A stretch of DNA of 64,000 nt from Rouxiella silvae (GCF_002093625.1 NZ_MRWD01000028.1:1-64000), one strand, 5' to 3'. Positions 18,900 to 28,731 are shown, counted from the first letter of the stretch. Translations and numbers: made by a program. The notes: generated by a model not told the origin, from the sequence alone.

Positions 18900-20441
18900 A
18901 TGACCGACGTCACAAAAAAAAATATAAATTCTGGTAGGCACACCTTTTGCCCCTTGGCGCTGTCTTTGAACAGCGCAATAATCGGCATAGCGCTAAACTG
19001 TGTCTTTTATCCCCTGAGCGCTCAAGCGTTTATTAGCGACTCGGCCCTCACCCTCAATCCCGGTATTGACTACTCTGCGCCAGCGTCTGCAGCCAATTCT
19101 CCTTTTAACAGTGCTGCGGGAGAGGTAAGCCCTAACGCCTTGCCTGATCTCGGGAGCAATGTGAATAATGGGCTTGCCGCGCAAAGTATGGCTTTCGAGA
19201 CGAGGGTGGCAACAACGCTAAAACAGTTTGGTGAAGACAGTACGGCGAGCGGCAGCGACGATCCATTACGCGAGCAGGCTGAAACGCTGGCCATGCAGCA
19301 GGCTGCGCGATTGGTGAAGCAGGAAACCTCCAGTCTGCTTTCCCCACTGGGCACTACCACGATTAATTTTGACGTGACCGGAGGCAATCTGAGCGGCAGT
19401 TCAGCCTCGCTGCTCAGCCCGCTATACCTGAGTAAAACCCTGTTAACCTATAGTCAAATTGGTATTCAACACCTTAGTAATGCCGACGTGGGTAACTTTG
19501 GCCTCGGGCAGCGCTGGTCGCATGGCGCATGGATGCTGGGTTATAACGCCTTTCTCGATGATGATTTTGTGAGTGAATTAAAACGCGGCAGCGTAGGCGC
19601 TGAAGCCTGGACCGATTATCTGCATTTTTCCGCCAACTACTACCAACCCATTTCCGGTTATCGCCCTGAGTCTCAAGGCTCGGCAACGCTGCGACGCATG
19701 GCGGCAGGATATGATATTCGTACCCGCGCCTATCTGCCTTTTTATCGCCAAATTGGTGCCACCCTTAGCTATGAGCAATACCGCGGCGATCGGGTGGATT
19801 TGTTCGGCGATGGCAATTATCAAAGCAATCCTTCCGCGCTGTCGCTGGGGGTGAATTACACGCCGGTGCCATTGTTAACGGTTAGCGCCGAGCGGCAACA
19901 GGGGCAAAGCGGTGATAATCAGGATCTGCTTCAACTGTCGTTGACCTATAAAATTGGCGTGCCGCTAAGTCAGCAGCTTTCATCGGACTACGTGGCAGAC
20001 AGCCATTCACTGCGCGGAAGCCGTTTTGATGTAGTAGACAGAAATAATATTCCAGTGCTGGAATTCCGTCAGCGCAAAACGCTGTCGGTATATTTGGCCA
20101 CGCCGCCTTGGACTCTACAGCCGGGCGAGAGCCTGCCGCTAAAACTGGACATTCGGGCGGTTAATAAAATTCAGGCACTGAGCTGGCAGGGTGACACGCA
20201 GGCGCTGAGTCTGACCTCGGCGAAGACCAACAGTAATCCCGACGGTTGGACGGTGATTGTGCCCAAATGGGACGACAGCCCAGGAGCAAACAACAGTTAT
20301 CGTCTGTCGGTGACGGCGGTTGACAGCAAGCAGCAGAACGTCACTTCAAACTGGATAACGCTTACCGTTCCGCCACCGCTCAGCGCCAGTTCTCCCCAGT
20401 ACAACCTGAGTTTCGACCATGATGACAACGCTGATAACTGA
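18900..20441 (+). CDS. ychO: Inverse autotransporter (intimin/invasin-like) protein YchO
   Basis: A protein of about 513 residues with the inverse autotransporter beta-barrel of the intimin/invasin family. Barrel landmarks run from about residue 170: LSPLYLSKTLLTYSQIG, NFGLGQRW, WMLGYNAFLDDD and LGVNYTPVPLLTV. A short Ig-like region of about 110 residues follows the barrel, so there is no long passenger. A hydrophobic signal ends near QAF (about residue 45). Its position next to narL, convergent, is the E. coli arrangement for ychO. I chose the ATG at 18900; a GTG at 18891 is in frame, and neither has a clear ribosome site. Confidence 0.85.
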   Translation: MTDVTKKNINSGRHTFCPLALSLNSAIIGIALNCVFYPLSAQAFISDSALTLNPGIDYSAPASAANSPFNSAAGEVSPNALPDLGSNVNNGLAAQSMAFETRVATTLKQFGEDSTASGSDDPLREQAETLAMQQAARLVKQETSSLLSPLGTTTINFDVTGGNLSGSSASLLSPLYLSKTLLTYSQIGIQHLSNADVGNFGLGQRWSHGAWMLGYNAFLDDDFVSELKRGSVGAEAWTDYLHFSANYYQPISGYRPESQGSATLRRMAAGYDIRTRAYLPFYRQIGATLSYEQYRGDRVDLFGDGNYQSNPSALSLGVNYTPVPLLTVSAERQQGQSGDNQDLLQLSLTYKIGVPLSQQLSSDYVADSHSLRGSRFDVVDRNNIPVLEFRQRKTLSVYLATPPWTLQPGESLPLKLDIRAVNKIQALSWQGDTQALSLTSAKTNSNPDGWTVIVPKWDDSPGANNSYRLSVTAVDSKQQNVTSNWITLTVPPPLSASSPQYNLSFDHDDNADN

Positions 20442-20459
20442 TTTTTTTGTGATATTGCC

Positions 20460-21110
20460 TTAAATGTGACTGCTTTGCAGAACCCACACCGCGGCTTCGA
20501 CGCGAGATTTAAGCTTCATTTTTTTCAGCAGATGCTTAACGTGAACCTTGACCGTGCTTTCAGTAATGTTAAGCCGACGGGCGATCATTTTGTTTGGTAA
20601 GCCCTCGGCGATAAGCTTTATGATGTCGCGCTCGCGCGGCGTCAGACACTGGATATCGCGGTTGGTGCTTGGGCGGCTTTCGCGCAGGCTGGCGGCCAAC
20701 ACTGGGGTCAGTGTTTCACTCAAGACCATCTTGCCCGAAGCCGCATGACGCAGCGCAATCAGTAAATCCTCAGGCTCCATGTCTTTAAGCAAATAGCCGT
20801 CGGCCCCGCGTTTAAGCGCCGTGACGACGTCATCTTCATTATTGGAAACACTGAACACCACAATCCGCCCGGATAAGTCAATTTCACGCATTTTATCCAG
20901 CGTATCGAGGCCGTTCATGCCCGGCATATTCAAATCCAGTAAAATCAGGTCCGGATCGAGCCGTTTTGCCAATTCTACGCCCTGTTCGCCACCGCTGGCT
21001 TCGCCAATAACCTGTAGCATCGAGTCCAGCGCGATAAGCTGTTTGACGCCGTTTCGCAACATGGGATGGTCATCAATCAACAGGATGGTGGAAGGGTTGA
21101 GGTCACTCAT
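20460..21110 (-). CDS. narL: Nitrate/nitrite response regulator NarL
   Basis: A 216-residue response regulator. The receiver domain holds the phosphorylated Asp59 ([10 protein letters not shown]), acidic Asp13-Asp14 and a later Lys in LLKDMEP. The C-terminal LuxR-type HTH reads [15 protein letters not shown] through [15 protein letters not shown]. Phosphorylated by NarX, it activates nitrate respiration genes and represses alternatives. The start overlaps the narX stop by four bases, so the pair is co-translated. It converges on ychO with an 18-base gap. Confidence 0.96.
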   Translation of the reverse strand: MSDLNPSTILLIDDHPMLRNGVKQLIALDSMLQVIGEASGGEQGVELAKRLDPDLILLDLNMPGMNGLDTLDKMREIDLSGRIVVFSVSNNEDDVVTALKRGADGYLLKDMEPEDLLIALRHAASGKMVLSETLTPVLAASLRESRPSTNRDIQCLTPRERDIIKLIAEGLPNKMIARRLNITESTVKVHVKHLLKKMKLKSRVEAAVWVLQSSHI

Positions 21111-22939
21111 AGGTGCTCCTTGTGGGTAAAGGGAGAGGAGTCAGGGCAAAATTTTACTCTAACCAAGGTGCCGCCGCCGTCGCGCGAAGTGACTTGGCAC
21201 TCGCCTTGTAAACTACTGGCTCTGTCCCGCATTATCATTAATCCATAGTGATTTTGACGCAGCGCTTCAGCGGGAAGTCCGCTGCCGTTATCGGCAATTT
21301 GCATCGTAACTTGACCGTTTTCATGGTTCAGACTGAGTGAAACTTGGGTCGCCGCGGCGTGCTTATAGATATTATTCAGCGCTTCCCGCGCAATGTGCAG
21401 CAAGTGCACGCCCTGATTAGCGGGGATCAGACGCGGCGGTAACTGATAGTCAAATGTGACCTGCAGCCCCAGACGTGTTGTAAACTCATCCACCGTATGC
21501 TGCAACGCCGAGCGCAGCCCGGGCGCGGTGAGCTTGAGCCGGAAGGTGGTCAATAGCTCACGCAGCTGACTGTAGGCGGTGTTTAATTCTTCGCGCATTT
21601 GCTTGATTAAAAGAGTATTTTCTTCATTCGGTGACGGGCTTTTCATTTGCAAACAGGCAACCTGAATTTTCAGGCATGAGAGAGACTGCGCCAATGAGTC
21701 ATGCAGTTCGCGGGCGATGGTCGACCGTTCTTCCATCAGCATCAACTGCTGATGATTGTCAGTTTGCCGGTCCAGCGTCAATGCGCTAGCCAACTGCTCC
21801 AGCAGGGTGCCGATCAGCTGCTGCTGGTCGTGCGTTAGCACCTGTCCGTGCGGTAATGTTGCTAACAGCAGCCCATAATTTTCATCGCCGTCACGCAACC
21901 GCCAGTTCAGCGAGGCGGACTCTTCAAGCTCGGGAAATGCCTCGGCCTCTCCCCAAGCCAGCCGCGGTGATGGTGATTTCTGACTGTCAATTTCGTGAAA
22001 AAATTCTGCGCTGTTGTTGTCATAAAGGCGCAGTTGAATAGCCCGCAGCGGGGTCAAATTTTGCAGCTCTTGCAACACCTGCGGCAGCTTTTTCTCAAGC
22101 GATTGGCTGGTGTGCAACTGTCGACTGACGCGATAAAGGAAATCCAGTATCTGATTTTTTTGCAGCAGGCTGCGGGTTTTCTCTTCGACCCGCTGCGCCA
22201 GACTGTCGACCATTTCTGCCAGCGCCGCCGACATGCTGTCGAGCGCCTCGCCCAGTAAGTCCATTTCATTTTTTGCCGTATTGGTATGCACTTCGCCGTG
22301 AAGATAGCGTTGGGTAAAGTCACCCTGGGTGACCGCATTGGCCTGAGTCAGCAGTTGCTGCCAAGGTTTCTGCAAACGAAGTCGTAGAAAATAGAGAGTG
22401 AGTAGCAAAAAAATAAGTGTGAGTGCAATACCTGCCGCCTGAACCAGCGTTATCAGCATCAGATGATGTTCAGTTTTTTGGTCAAGCGCCGCAACCAGCG
22501 TGTCGAGCTGGCTAACAAACTCGGCGACTTCGGGCTTAGCCTGCTGTGGCCTGCTGGACTTCTCCAGCTCGGGTTTTAACGACCGCTGCCAGTAATCAAG
22601 TATCGCCGCATACTGCGTTTTCAATCCTTCGCGGGTTACCGCGTTAGACAACTCGATGCTGTTCTGGTCGGCTTCAATCTGGCGTAAATAGGCATCGTCC
22701 TTTGAGGTTAACGGCAGCGTCGCCAGCAGTCGGTAGCTCTGCATGCGCAGCGACCCAGCCTTGTTAATGGCGTGGGCATTCCCCTGAATGCTTTGTGCCA
22801 TCCATGAAGCGACGCTCATGCCTGTGACGCCCAGCAGCCCTAAAAGCAGCATCAGCAGGATAATTTGTTTAACCAGTGAAAGTCGGGCCAGTGCAGATTT
22901 AATCGTACTCTCCTCCCCGGGAAGTCGGGCTGGGCGCAT
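21107..22939 (-). CDS. narX: Nitrate/nitrite sensor kinase NarX
   Basis: A 610-residue inner-membrane sensor kinase. After the first membrane helix (about 23-45) comes the periplasmic P-box [18 protein letters not shown] (54-71), the nitrate-binding element. A second helix near 165-190 is followed by a HAMP region, a GAF-like cysteine-poor middle and the HPK7-type kinase core [16 protein letters not shown], whose His is phosphorylated. ATP-binding boxes include [16 protein letters not shown] and IADNGSGLP. It is divergent from narK, as in E. coli. The P-box favours NarX over NarQ. Confidence 0.95.
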   Translation of the reverse strand: MRPARLPGEESTIKSALARLSLVKQIILLMLLLGLLGVTGMSVASWMAQSIQGNAHAINKAGSLRMQSYRLLATLPLTSKDDAYLRQIEADQNSIELSNAVTREGLKTQYAAILDYWQRSLKPELEKSSRPQQAKPEVAEFVSQLDTLVAALDQKTEHHLMLITLVQAAGIALTLIFLLLTLYFLRLRLQKPWQQLLTQANAVTQGDFTQRYLHGEVHTNTAKNEMDLLGEALDSMSAALAEMVDSLAQRVEEKTRSLLQKNQILDFLYRVSRQLHTSQSLEKKLPQVLQELQNLTPLRAIQLRLYDNNSAEFFHEIDSQKSPSPRLAWGEAEAFPELEESASLNWRLRDGDENYGLLLATLPHGQVLTHDQQQLIGTLLEQLASALTLDRQTDNHQQLMLMEERSTIARELHDSLAQSLSCLKIQVACLQMKSPSPNEENTLLIKQMREELNTAYSQLRELLTTFRLKLTAPGLRSALQHTVDEFTTRLGLQVTFDYQLPPRLIPANQGVHLLHIAREALNNIYKHAAATQVSLSLNHENGQVTMQIADNGSGLPAEALRQNHYGLMIMRDRASSLQGECQVTSRDGGGTLVRVKFCPDSSPFTHKEHL

Positions 22940-22966
22940 TTTTCACCATCTTACGGCGGAACCCTA

Positions 22967-22982
22967 TACCCATAAAGTATTA
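22967..22982. promoter_or_regulatory. NarL 7-2-7 heptamer pair upstream of narK
   Basis: TACCCAT-AA-AGTATTA: the first heptamer fits the TACYYMT consensus, and the second is an inverted, poorer match. Its centre is 39 bases upstream of the FNR-site centre. In E. coli narK the NarL site near -79 and the FNR site near -41 have almost the same separation. Confidence 0.55.
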
Positions 22983-23006
22983 CTCAGGCCGTTAGTCGCG
23001 CCGAGG

Positions 23007-23020
23007 TTGACGCATATCAA
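23007..23020. promoter_or_regulatory. FNR box upstream of narK
   Basis: TTGAC-GCAT-ATCAA differs from the FNR consensus TTGAT-N4-ATCAA at one base. It lies 67-80 bases before the narK start. If it acts from the usual -41.5 position, transcription would begin near 23055. Confidence 0.75.
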
Positions 23021-23086
23021 CACTCAGGCCGTGCCCACTGCCTAAGGTGCACCTCAATTAGACTGAATTAACCTGGTGAGGTAGGT

Positions 23087-24502
23087 ATGACTGACGGTAC
23101 ATCATTGCGCAATGAAAAAACGCCCCGCGTGTTAAAAGACTGGCGTCCAGAAGACCGTGACTTTTGGAATGCCAAAGGGCATCGCATCGCCCGCCGTAAT
23201 TTATGGATCTCGGTTCCCTGTCTATTGCTGGGATTTTGCGTGTGGATGCTGTTCAGCGCCGTGGCGGTTAATCTGAATAAAGTCGGCTTTGCGTTCACCA
23301 CGGAACAACTGTTTATGCTGACGGCTATTCCTTCAGTTTCAGGTGCAATACTGCGTGTCCCTTATTCCTTTATGACGCCACTGTTTGGCGGACGCCGCTG
23401 GACCGCTATCAGTACACTATTTTTGCTGCTGCCGTGCCTTTGGCTAGGCTTCGCGGTTCAGAACACCTCGACCGCCTATTCCACCTTCCTTATTATTGCC
23501 TTGCTCTGCGGTTTTGGCGGTGCCAACTTTGCATCGAGCATGTCGAACATCAGCTTTTTCTACCCAAAATCGCATCAGGGTGCGGCACTTGGCATTAACG
23601 GTGGCCTGGGGAATCTTGGCGTAAGCGTGATGCAGCTGGTGGCGCCGTTAGCGGTTTCGGTGGCAATTTTTGGCTTCTTTGGCACACAGGGCAAAGAGCT
23701 GGCCAACGGCAGTATACTGTGGCTACAAAATGCCGCGTGGATCTGGGTGCCATTTTTGATGCTGGCAACGCTGGCCGCCTGGTTTGGCATGAATGATATC
23801 GCCTCATCCAAGGCGTCAATCCGCCAACAGCTGCCGGTGTTGAAACGGGGTCATCTGTGGGTGATGAGCATGCTGTATTTGGCGGCCTTTGGCTCGTTCA
23901 TTGGCTTCTCTGCCGGTTTTGCCGTCCTGACCAAGACTCAGTTCCCCGACGTAGAAATCATGCACTACGCGTTCTTTGGCCCGTTCTTTGGCGCGCTGGC
24001 CCGCTCGTTCGGCGGCATGCTGTCTGACAAACTGGGTGGCGTAAAAGTGACGCTGGTTAATTACTTGATGATGGCCCTTTTTGCAGCGCTGCTATTCCTT
24101 ACGCTGCCGGTTAACGGGCAGGGCGGCAATTTTATCGCTTTCTTTGCCCTGTTTATGGCACTGTTCCTGACGGCGGGGTTGGGCAGTGGATCCACCTACC
24201 AGATGATCGCGATAATATTCCGTAAAACTACCGCCGATCGTGCAATTGCGCAGGGTAAAAGCCCTGAACAGGCACAGCAGGCAGCCGTTACTGACACCGC
24301 CGCCGCGTTGGGCTTTATTTCATCCATCGGCGCGATCGGCGGATTTTTCATTCCGCAGGCATTTGGTATGTCACTGGCGATGACGGGGTCGCCGGCTGGG
24401 GCAATGAAAGTATTTTTGCTGTTTTATCTGGTCTGCGCGGCGGTGACGTTCTGCGTCTATGGACGTAAAAGTGCGAAATTAGGGGCTGAGAAGCGTAAAT
24501 AA
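23087..24502 (+). CDS. narK: Nitrate/nitrite transporter NarK
   Basis: A 471-residue major-facilitator protein with 12 helices that exchanges nitrate for nitrite or co-transports nitrate. The nitrate signature glycine-rich segments are present: FGGANFASSMSNISFFYPK in helix 5 and GLGSGSTYQMIAIIF in helix 11. An arginine in RVPYSFMTPLFGGRRW matches the substrate-binding region. It is divergent from narX across 147 bases that hold FNR and NarL sites. A GAGGTAGGT ribosome site precedes the ATG. The narGHJI operon that follows narK in E. coli is not present here. Confidence 0.95.
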   Translation: MTDGTSLRNEKTPRVLKDWRPEDRDFWNAKGHRIARRNLWISVPCLLLGFCVWMLFSAVAVNLNKVGFAFTTEQLFMLTAIPSVSGAILRVPYSFMTPLFGGRRWTAISTLFLLLPCLWLGFAVQNTSTAYSTFLIIALLCGFGGANFASSMSNISFFYPKSHQGAALGINGGLGNLGVSVMQLVAPLAVSVAIFGFFGTQGKELANGSILWLQNAAWIWVPFLMLATLAAWFGMNDIASSKASIRQQLPVLKRGHLWVMSMLYLAAFGSFIGFSAGFAVLTKTQFPDVEIMHYAFFGPFFGALARSFGGMLSDKLGGVKVTLVNYLMMALFAALLFLTLPVNGQGGNFIAFFALFMALFLTAGLGSGSTYQMIAIIFRKTTADRAIAQGKSPEQAQQAAVTDTAAALGFISSIGAIGGFFIPQAFGMSLAMTGSPAGAMKVFLLFYLVCAAVTFCVYGRKSAKLGAEKRK

Positions 24503-24574
24503 CCCGCCATTGGCGGCAAATTTAGTATTCATCCTCCATACTGTTTTAATGGTTATTTCTCCTTTCGGAGCAGT

Positions 24575-25663
24575 ATGTTTACTCATCGACTCGTATTTCC
24601 TGCCAGCGTGCTGCGCGGCCGCGGTGCTATCAACCATCTTGGTGCCGTGTGTGGCCGCCTCGGACAGCGTGCGCTGTTGGTAGGCGGCGCACGCGGTATT
24701 GCCAGCGTCGAGGAGAAAGTGGCCGATCAGCTAGACCAGCAAATGGTCAGTTATCTAGGCCACGACACGCTTGGCGGCACCTGCTGTGAAGAGGAAATTA
24801 AACAGCTAGCCGACAGGCTTAAACGTCAGGGCGTCGAAGTCGTGATTGCCACCGGCGGCGGCAGGGCGCTTGATACGGCAAAAGCCGCTGGCGTGTTGTG
24901 CAATATTCCGGTTGTCACCTTACCCAGCATTGCCGGAACCTGTTCTGCGATCACTCCCTTGGCTTTTCGCTATCATCAAAACGGCCAGTTTCGCGATATG
25001 TTCCCTTTGGCCTACGGGCCTGCCGCCGTGGTGATTGACGCCGATTTGCTGGCGACTTCGCCGCTGCATTGGTTGTCCGCAGGACTCGGCGATACCCTCG
25101 CCAAGTGGTATGAGTATCGAGCCATTAGTGATATGAATACGCTATCGGGACTTTCAGGCGTTGCGCGCATCAACAGCGAACTCTGTTTCACGCTGATAAA
25201 ACACTATGCCGCCGATGCCTGTCAGGCTATCCGTCAGGGGCAAGCCAACCTTGCTCTGGAGCAGGTGCTCGATGCTATTTTTCTTTACGCCGGTCTCACG
25301 TCAATAATGAGCAACGGCGCGCACACTGGGGCGGCTCACGCGCTGTACGACGGATTTACCGCCTGTGATAAAACGCGCCACGTCGCCCACGGTCTGCTGG
25401 TGGGATTCGGTAATCTCTGTTTATTGGCGCTTGAAAACCGCAGTGATGAAGAACTGCTGGCAGCACTGTCTCTCGCACGCGCCAGCGCTATTCCGGTACA
25501 TCTAAACGAAATTAATTCAGATCTTAACCATGCGGATATTAATCTCATCATCGAAAGAAGTTTACGTGCGCCCGATATGGCGAATATGCCGACAGAAATC
25601 ACCCAGCAACAGATGCAGGAAGCGATTCAGCGTGTTCAACGACTCAGTTATATAAAAACATAA
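24575..25663 (+). CDS. Iron-type alcohol dehydrogenase, glycerol-dehydrogenase-like (HcxA/YbdH type)
   Basis: A 362-residue NAD(P)-dependent oxidoreductase of the glycerol dehydrogenase branch. The nucleotide-binding motif is ATGGGRALDTAK (about 91-102). Metal ligands are suggested by GLGDTLAKWYE, GAAHALYDG and HVAHGLL. E. coli YbdH (HcxA), a hydroxycarboxylate dehydrogenase, is the nearest recognisable relative; it acts on 2-oxo acids rather than glycerol. A CGGAG ribosome site lies just before the ATG. It is separated from narK by 72 bases with a small GC hairpin (near 24504-24516), so it is probably its own transcript. Confidence 0.8.
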   Translation: MFTHRLVFPASVLRGRGAINHLGAVCGRLGQRALLVGGARGIASVEEKVADQLDQQMVSYLGHDTLGGTCCEEEIKQLADRLKRQGVEVVIATGGGRALDTAKAAGVLCNIPVVTLPSIAGTCSAITPLAFRYHQNGQFRDMFPLAYGPAAVVIDADLLATSPLHWLSAGLGDTLAKWYEYRAISDMNTLSGLSGVARINSELCFTLIKHYAADACQAIRQGQANLALEQVLDAIFLYAGLTSIMSNGAHTGAAHALYDGFTACDKTRHVAHGLLVGFGNLCLLALENRSDEELLAALSLARASAIPVHLNEINSDLNHADINLIIERSLRAPDMANMPTEITQQQMQEAIQRVQRLSYIKT

Positions 25664-25778
25664 TCCCCGGTCTTTTCTTACCTTCAGAATGCTCGTTTTG
25701 TGATATTTATTAATGATCAATATCAATGTTGAACCTATTGGTACGGCGTACTCTTTTTTCATTTTTATGGAGAAATTT

Positions 25779-26255
25779 ATGCCGAATATCATGGACGTAA
25801 CACTGGGAGTGCCTAGCTGTTTTTACAGCAAAGCAGCATTAAACAACACGACTGCAATTTCAGTGGCGTCAGAGGCAATCGTAGATATTAACAACAATAA
25901 TTTAGAGATGAAGACATTTAGCTTTCCGCCTCCCGCTTCTGAAAACATCACCTCGACAATGGGTGAAATTCGCGCCAGCAACCAACAGCAGGGGATAAAG
26001 GATGCGGTCCTTACGATAGAAGATGAATCAAAGATAGAGCAGGTACCCCAGGCTCAATCAAGAGTCGCATTGTCTAAAGTGCTGCTCGTCGGCACTATTG
26101 GCGCACTGGCGCTGACCGGTGGCGTCGCGGGCTGGTTTAGACTTGACTTGGGGCTTGGCCGAGGTTATTCGGGGAGTCGTGAAGCGCACATGAGACATGC
26201 GTTAGAAATAGCCAGAAATCCTAATAATATGAATATGTTTCATAATGATCACTAA
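25779..26255 (+). CDS. Uncharacterised protein with one membrane segment
   Basis: A 158-residue protein of no family I recognise. I start it at the ATG at 25779, preceded by GGAGAA at the right spacing; the frame opens 22 codons earlier without support. Residues 1-90 are polar and Ser/Thr/Asn-rich. One hydrophobic stretch (VLLVGTIGALALTGGVAGWF) near residues 108-127 is followed by a Gly/Arg-rich tail (LGLGRGYSGSREAHMRHALE). The shape fits a small membrane-inserted or secreted protein. The gene is AT-rich relative to its neighbours, hinting at recent gain. Confidence 0.65.
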   Translation: MPNIMDVTLGVPSCFYSKAALNNTTAISVASEAIVDINNNNLEMKTFSFPPPASENITSTMGEIRASNQQQGIKDAVLTIEDESKIEQVPQAQSRVALSKVLLVGTIGALALTGGVAGWFRLDLGLGRGYSGSREAHMRHALEIARNPNNMNMFHNDH

Positions 26256-26376
26256 CGGATAAAAACTTTGCCCGTAATATTCCAATTAGTAAACAGTTTT
26301 TTAAGCAGGTTGATAACCGACATGCCTGAAAAGATTTTGCCGCCAATCCCTGGCGCGCAAGGCGTTGTGGTTAACG

Positions 26377-26751
26377 CTACAGCGTATGGATATCAATGCC
26401 GTCGCCAATGCTGCTATTTTGGTAGTAAGCGCGCGGAACTTCGACCTGATACTGCTGGTCACCATAGGCCACTTCCAAAATGTATTTTTCGTTTTCATAA
26501 GACTCGATCGGAATAAACCCGAAAAAGCCCTCTGCAACGCTGATGGTGCGCGAAGAGGGCACCGCATAGCGATGAACAATTTTGGCTCTGAGTGGCTCTT
26601 GCTTGCCGGTGATGTGGTTCCATACCAGATTGACAGGTTGCGACAGAGTGCTGAGCACGCCTGAGGCCAGCGAGTTCAGATCGCTTAAATTGGTCTTCAA
26701 CGCGGAGGTTGAGTACCAGGCAGAGCGATCGTCAGGCTTACGTGTTGTCAT
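26377..26751 (-). CDS. Uncharacterised small protein
   Basis: A 124-residue protein without recognised domain, membrane helix or signal peptide. A clear GAGGT ribosome site precedes the ATG at 26751. Its C-terminal half (GFFGFIPIESYENEKYILEV through YQVEVPRAYYQN) looks like a compact beta-rich domain. Frames on the opposite strand over this region have no ribosome site and poor composition, so I take the minus strand as coding. It stands alone between the unknown gene at 25779 and fhuF. Confidence 0.65.
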   Translation of the reverse strand: MTTRKPDDRSAWYSTSALKTNLSDLNSLASGVLSTLSQPVNLVWNHITGKQEPLRAKIVHRYAVPSSRTISVAEGFFGFIPIESYENEKYILEVAYGDQQYQVEVPRAYYQNSSIGDGIDIHTL

Positions 26752-26888
26752 AATTGTTACCTCGTGACAGTCTCGTTGGTCTATATATAACCTAATTACT
26801 ATATTTTTCTGTCGCTAAGATCCAATCATTTTTTCAACTAAGTTAAGCCAAACAGAAGGTATCGGGCGATAAATTGCCTGCTAATCGC

Positions 26889-27644
26889 TTATGCAGTGGG
26901 GATTCGGCGGCGTTTTTCGGCTAGCAGCAGCGGGCAGGACGGGCACATGGCAATGTCCGGTAATTCGTGGCGCAGACAGCACTGGCGGCGAAAAAGCGGA
27001 CTTTCAGGGTCGTGCGGATTTTCAGGGCGCAGTGGCTGAAACAGCGGATTTTTTCTTCCTGCCGAAAGTTCTCTTGCATCCAGTAACGCTTTGCCTTCGC
27101 TAACATCGGCCTTAACCAACTCAGCCTGCTGTATTCCCCAGCCCACGCGAACCGCCGCATTACCCCAGTAAATGCTGGGCTTTAGCCCCGAGAGGTCAGC
27201 CATCGCCTGACAAACGGGACGCAGGTGTTGTTCAATCATCTCTTCGAAACGCAGCAGTGGCGCCTCAACGCTCGGGGTAAACGCTGTTCCTTCACCCCGC
27301 AGATAAATCTGCGAGGGCAGGCCTTCCTGCTGCAGACTTAAAAACAGCCGCTCGGGACGGATAGGCAGTTGCCAGTTGTGGGTTAGCGACACGATCACCC
27401 AAGTGGGCAGCAGGTAGGCAAAGTACCACTGCGACCACATCGAAATACGCGCACGGCGTTTGTCCGTGTGAGCGGCATCTTCGGCGTGAAATGATAAATA
27501 GCGCTCAAGCAAACTGGCACAGCCCTGCTCGGTCGTCAGCAGGCTTAAAGGAAATGCATCCGTTACGTCGGGAGACATAAACTTCAACTGATCCGCAACC
27601 CAAGGCAGCGGGCCGCCACGAAAGCTATCGAAAAGTGTCTGCAT
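26889..27644 (-). CDS. fhuF: Siderophore-iron reductase FhuF
   Basis: A 251-residue ferric-siderophore reductase that frees iron from hydroxamate siderophores in the cytoplasm. The C-terminal motif CCLRHELPDIAMCPSC supplies the cysteines of the unusual 2Fe-2S cluster (Cys-Cys-x10-Cys-x2-Cys). The N-terminal and middle parts, with the WGNAAVRVGWGIQQA stretch, match FhuF. A Fur-like box lies about 80 bases upstream. It is monocistronic, with a weak ribosome site. Confidence 0.9.
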   Translation of the reverse strand: MQTLFDSFRGGPLPWVADQLKFMSPDVTDAFPLSLLTTEQGCASLLERYLSFHAEDAAHTDKRRARISMWSQWYFAYLLPTWVIVSLTHNWQLPIRPERLFLSLQQEGLPSQIYLRGEGTAFTPSVEAPLLRFEEMIEQHLRPVCQAMADLSGLKPSIYWGNAAVRVGWGIQQAELVKADVSEGKALLDARELSAGRKNPLFQPLRPENPHDPESPLFRRQCCLRHELPDIAMCPSCPLLLAEKRRRIPTA

Positions 27645-27722
27645 AGTCAGGTTTAATAGAATCAGCCAATACGTTAGAGATAAATCATAGATACAGAAGA
27701 GTATCTAAATCCCAACAGAAAT

Positions 27723-27741
27723 AATAATGATTTCTATTTGT
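27723..27741. promoter_or_regulatory. Fur-like box upstream of fhuF
   Basis: Read on the minus strand, the site matches 12 of 19 positions of the Fur consensus, including an uninterrupted ATCATTAT half. It lies 79-97 bases upstream of the fhuF ATG. Fur control of fhuF is established in E. coli, which raises the likelihood. Confidence 0.45.
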
Positions 27742-27783
27742 ATTGGCATTAATGGCTATTTTACGCTTAATAATTGTGCAGGG

Positions 27784-28689
27784 CTAAAGCAGCTTTGCCT
27801 GCTGCAAGATGTGTCTTATCTGCGCCTTTTTGTCATCACTTAACGGCTGGGCGGGGCGCAAAGCGTTCACCTGCACCTCAACGCCAACCAGACTGATGGC
27901 ATATTTTATGACGTTATAAAACGGGGTATCTACTGCGTACAGTGGCGGCAACCATGAAAGGCGTTGTTGGAGTTCAACCGCCTTGCTGAAATCCTTGTCA
28001 CGCCATGCCTGGTATATTCCGCAGGTAATTTGTGGTGCAAAATTGGCGCTGGCAGGAATAGCACCCGCACCGCCCAGAATCAGCGTACCAAAGAGGTATT
28101 CGTCATAGCCGGCGAATACTGCAAAATCCGCTCTCACCGGTAACACTGCCTGAATCGTCTCGCGGAGGTGATTAAGGCTGTCGACAGTGTCTTTGAGTCC
28201 TACGATGTTGTGATATTTTTGTGCCAGTTTTTTGATAACCGCCACCGGGATAGACTGCCCTGTGAGCGCGGGGAAGTTATAAATCACTATCGGCAGGTCG
28301 AGGTTTTCGGCCAAATAGCTGTAGTGCAGATAAATGTTTTCATCCGACAGCGGGTTGTAATAGGGATTGACCACCACCACGCCGTCGGCACCGGCATTCT
28401 TGGCATGCTGGGCAAAGGCAAGCGTTGCCTCGGTGCCCGGATGCGCTGCGCCTATCAATACCGGCACGCGTTTGTTGACGTACGCGGTGCAAAACGTGGC
28501 AACTTCATGGCGTAGTGCCTCGGACATATGCGCAAATTCACCGGCGCTGCCCAGAAAAAATAGCCCATTGACGCCGCCAGCGATTGTGAAATCAATCAGG
28601 CGTTTCATCGCTTCTTTGTCGAGCCGTTCTTTGTTATCAAAGAGGGTAGGAACGGGTGGGATCACGCCGTGAAACAGGGGAGTTGTCAT
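27784..28689 (-). CDS. DHDPS/NAL-superfamily aldolase, 2-keto-3-deoxygluconate aldolase type (YagE/YjhH-like)
   Basis: A 301-residue class I aldolase of the dihydrodipicolinate synthase superfamily. The Schiff-base Lys is in IVGLKDTVDS (about 165) and the catalytic Tyr in IVIYNFPALTGQ (about 138). The latter phrasing is typical of E. coli YagE and YjhH, which cleave 2-keto-3-deoxy sugar acids to pyruvate and an aldehyde. I use the ATG at 28689, preceded by GGAGAA; the frame opens 7 codons earlier. A KdgR-like box lies 43-61 bases upstream. The gene upstream, on the same strand, is a gamma-glutamyltransferase homologue whose link to this enzyme is unclear. Confidence 0.85.
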   Translation of the reverse strand: MTTPLFHGVIPPVPTLFDNKERLDKEAMKRLIDFTIAGGVNGLFFLGSAGEFAHMSEALRHEVATFCTAYVNKRVPVLIGAAHPGTEATLAFAQHAKNAGADGVVVVNPYYNPLSDENIYLHYSYLAENLDLPIVIYNFPALTGQSIPVAVIKKLAQKYHNIVGLKDTVDSLNHLRETIQAVLPVRADFAVFAGYDEYLFGTLILGGAGAIPASANFAPQITCGIYQAWRDKDFSKAVELQQRLSWLPPLYAVDTPFYNVIKYAISLVGVEVQVNALRPAQPLSDDKKAQIRHILQQAKLL

Positions 28690-28731
28690 TATTTTCTCCA
28701 TGCCTATCAATTAAAAGAAACATCATTCATT

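Noticed and set aside
26268-26516. Plus-strand frame opposite the 124-residue unknown gene
   Set aside because: No ribosome site, and the minus-strand gene has GAGGT before its ATG and more natural composition.
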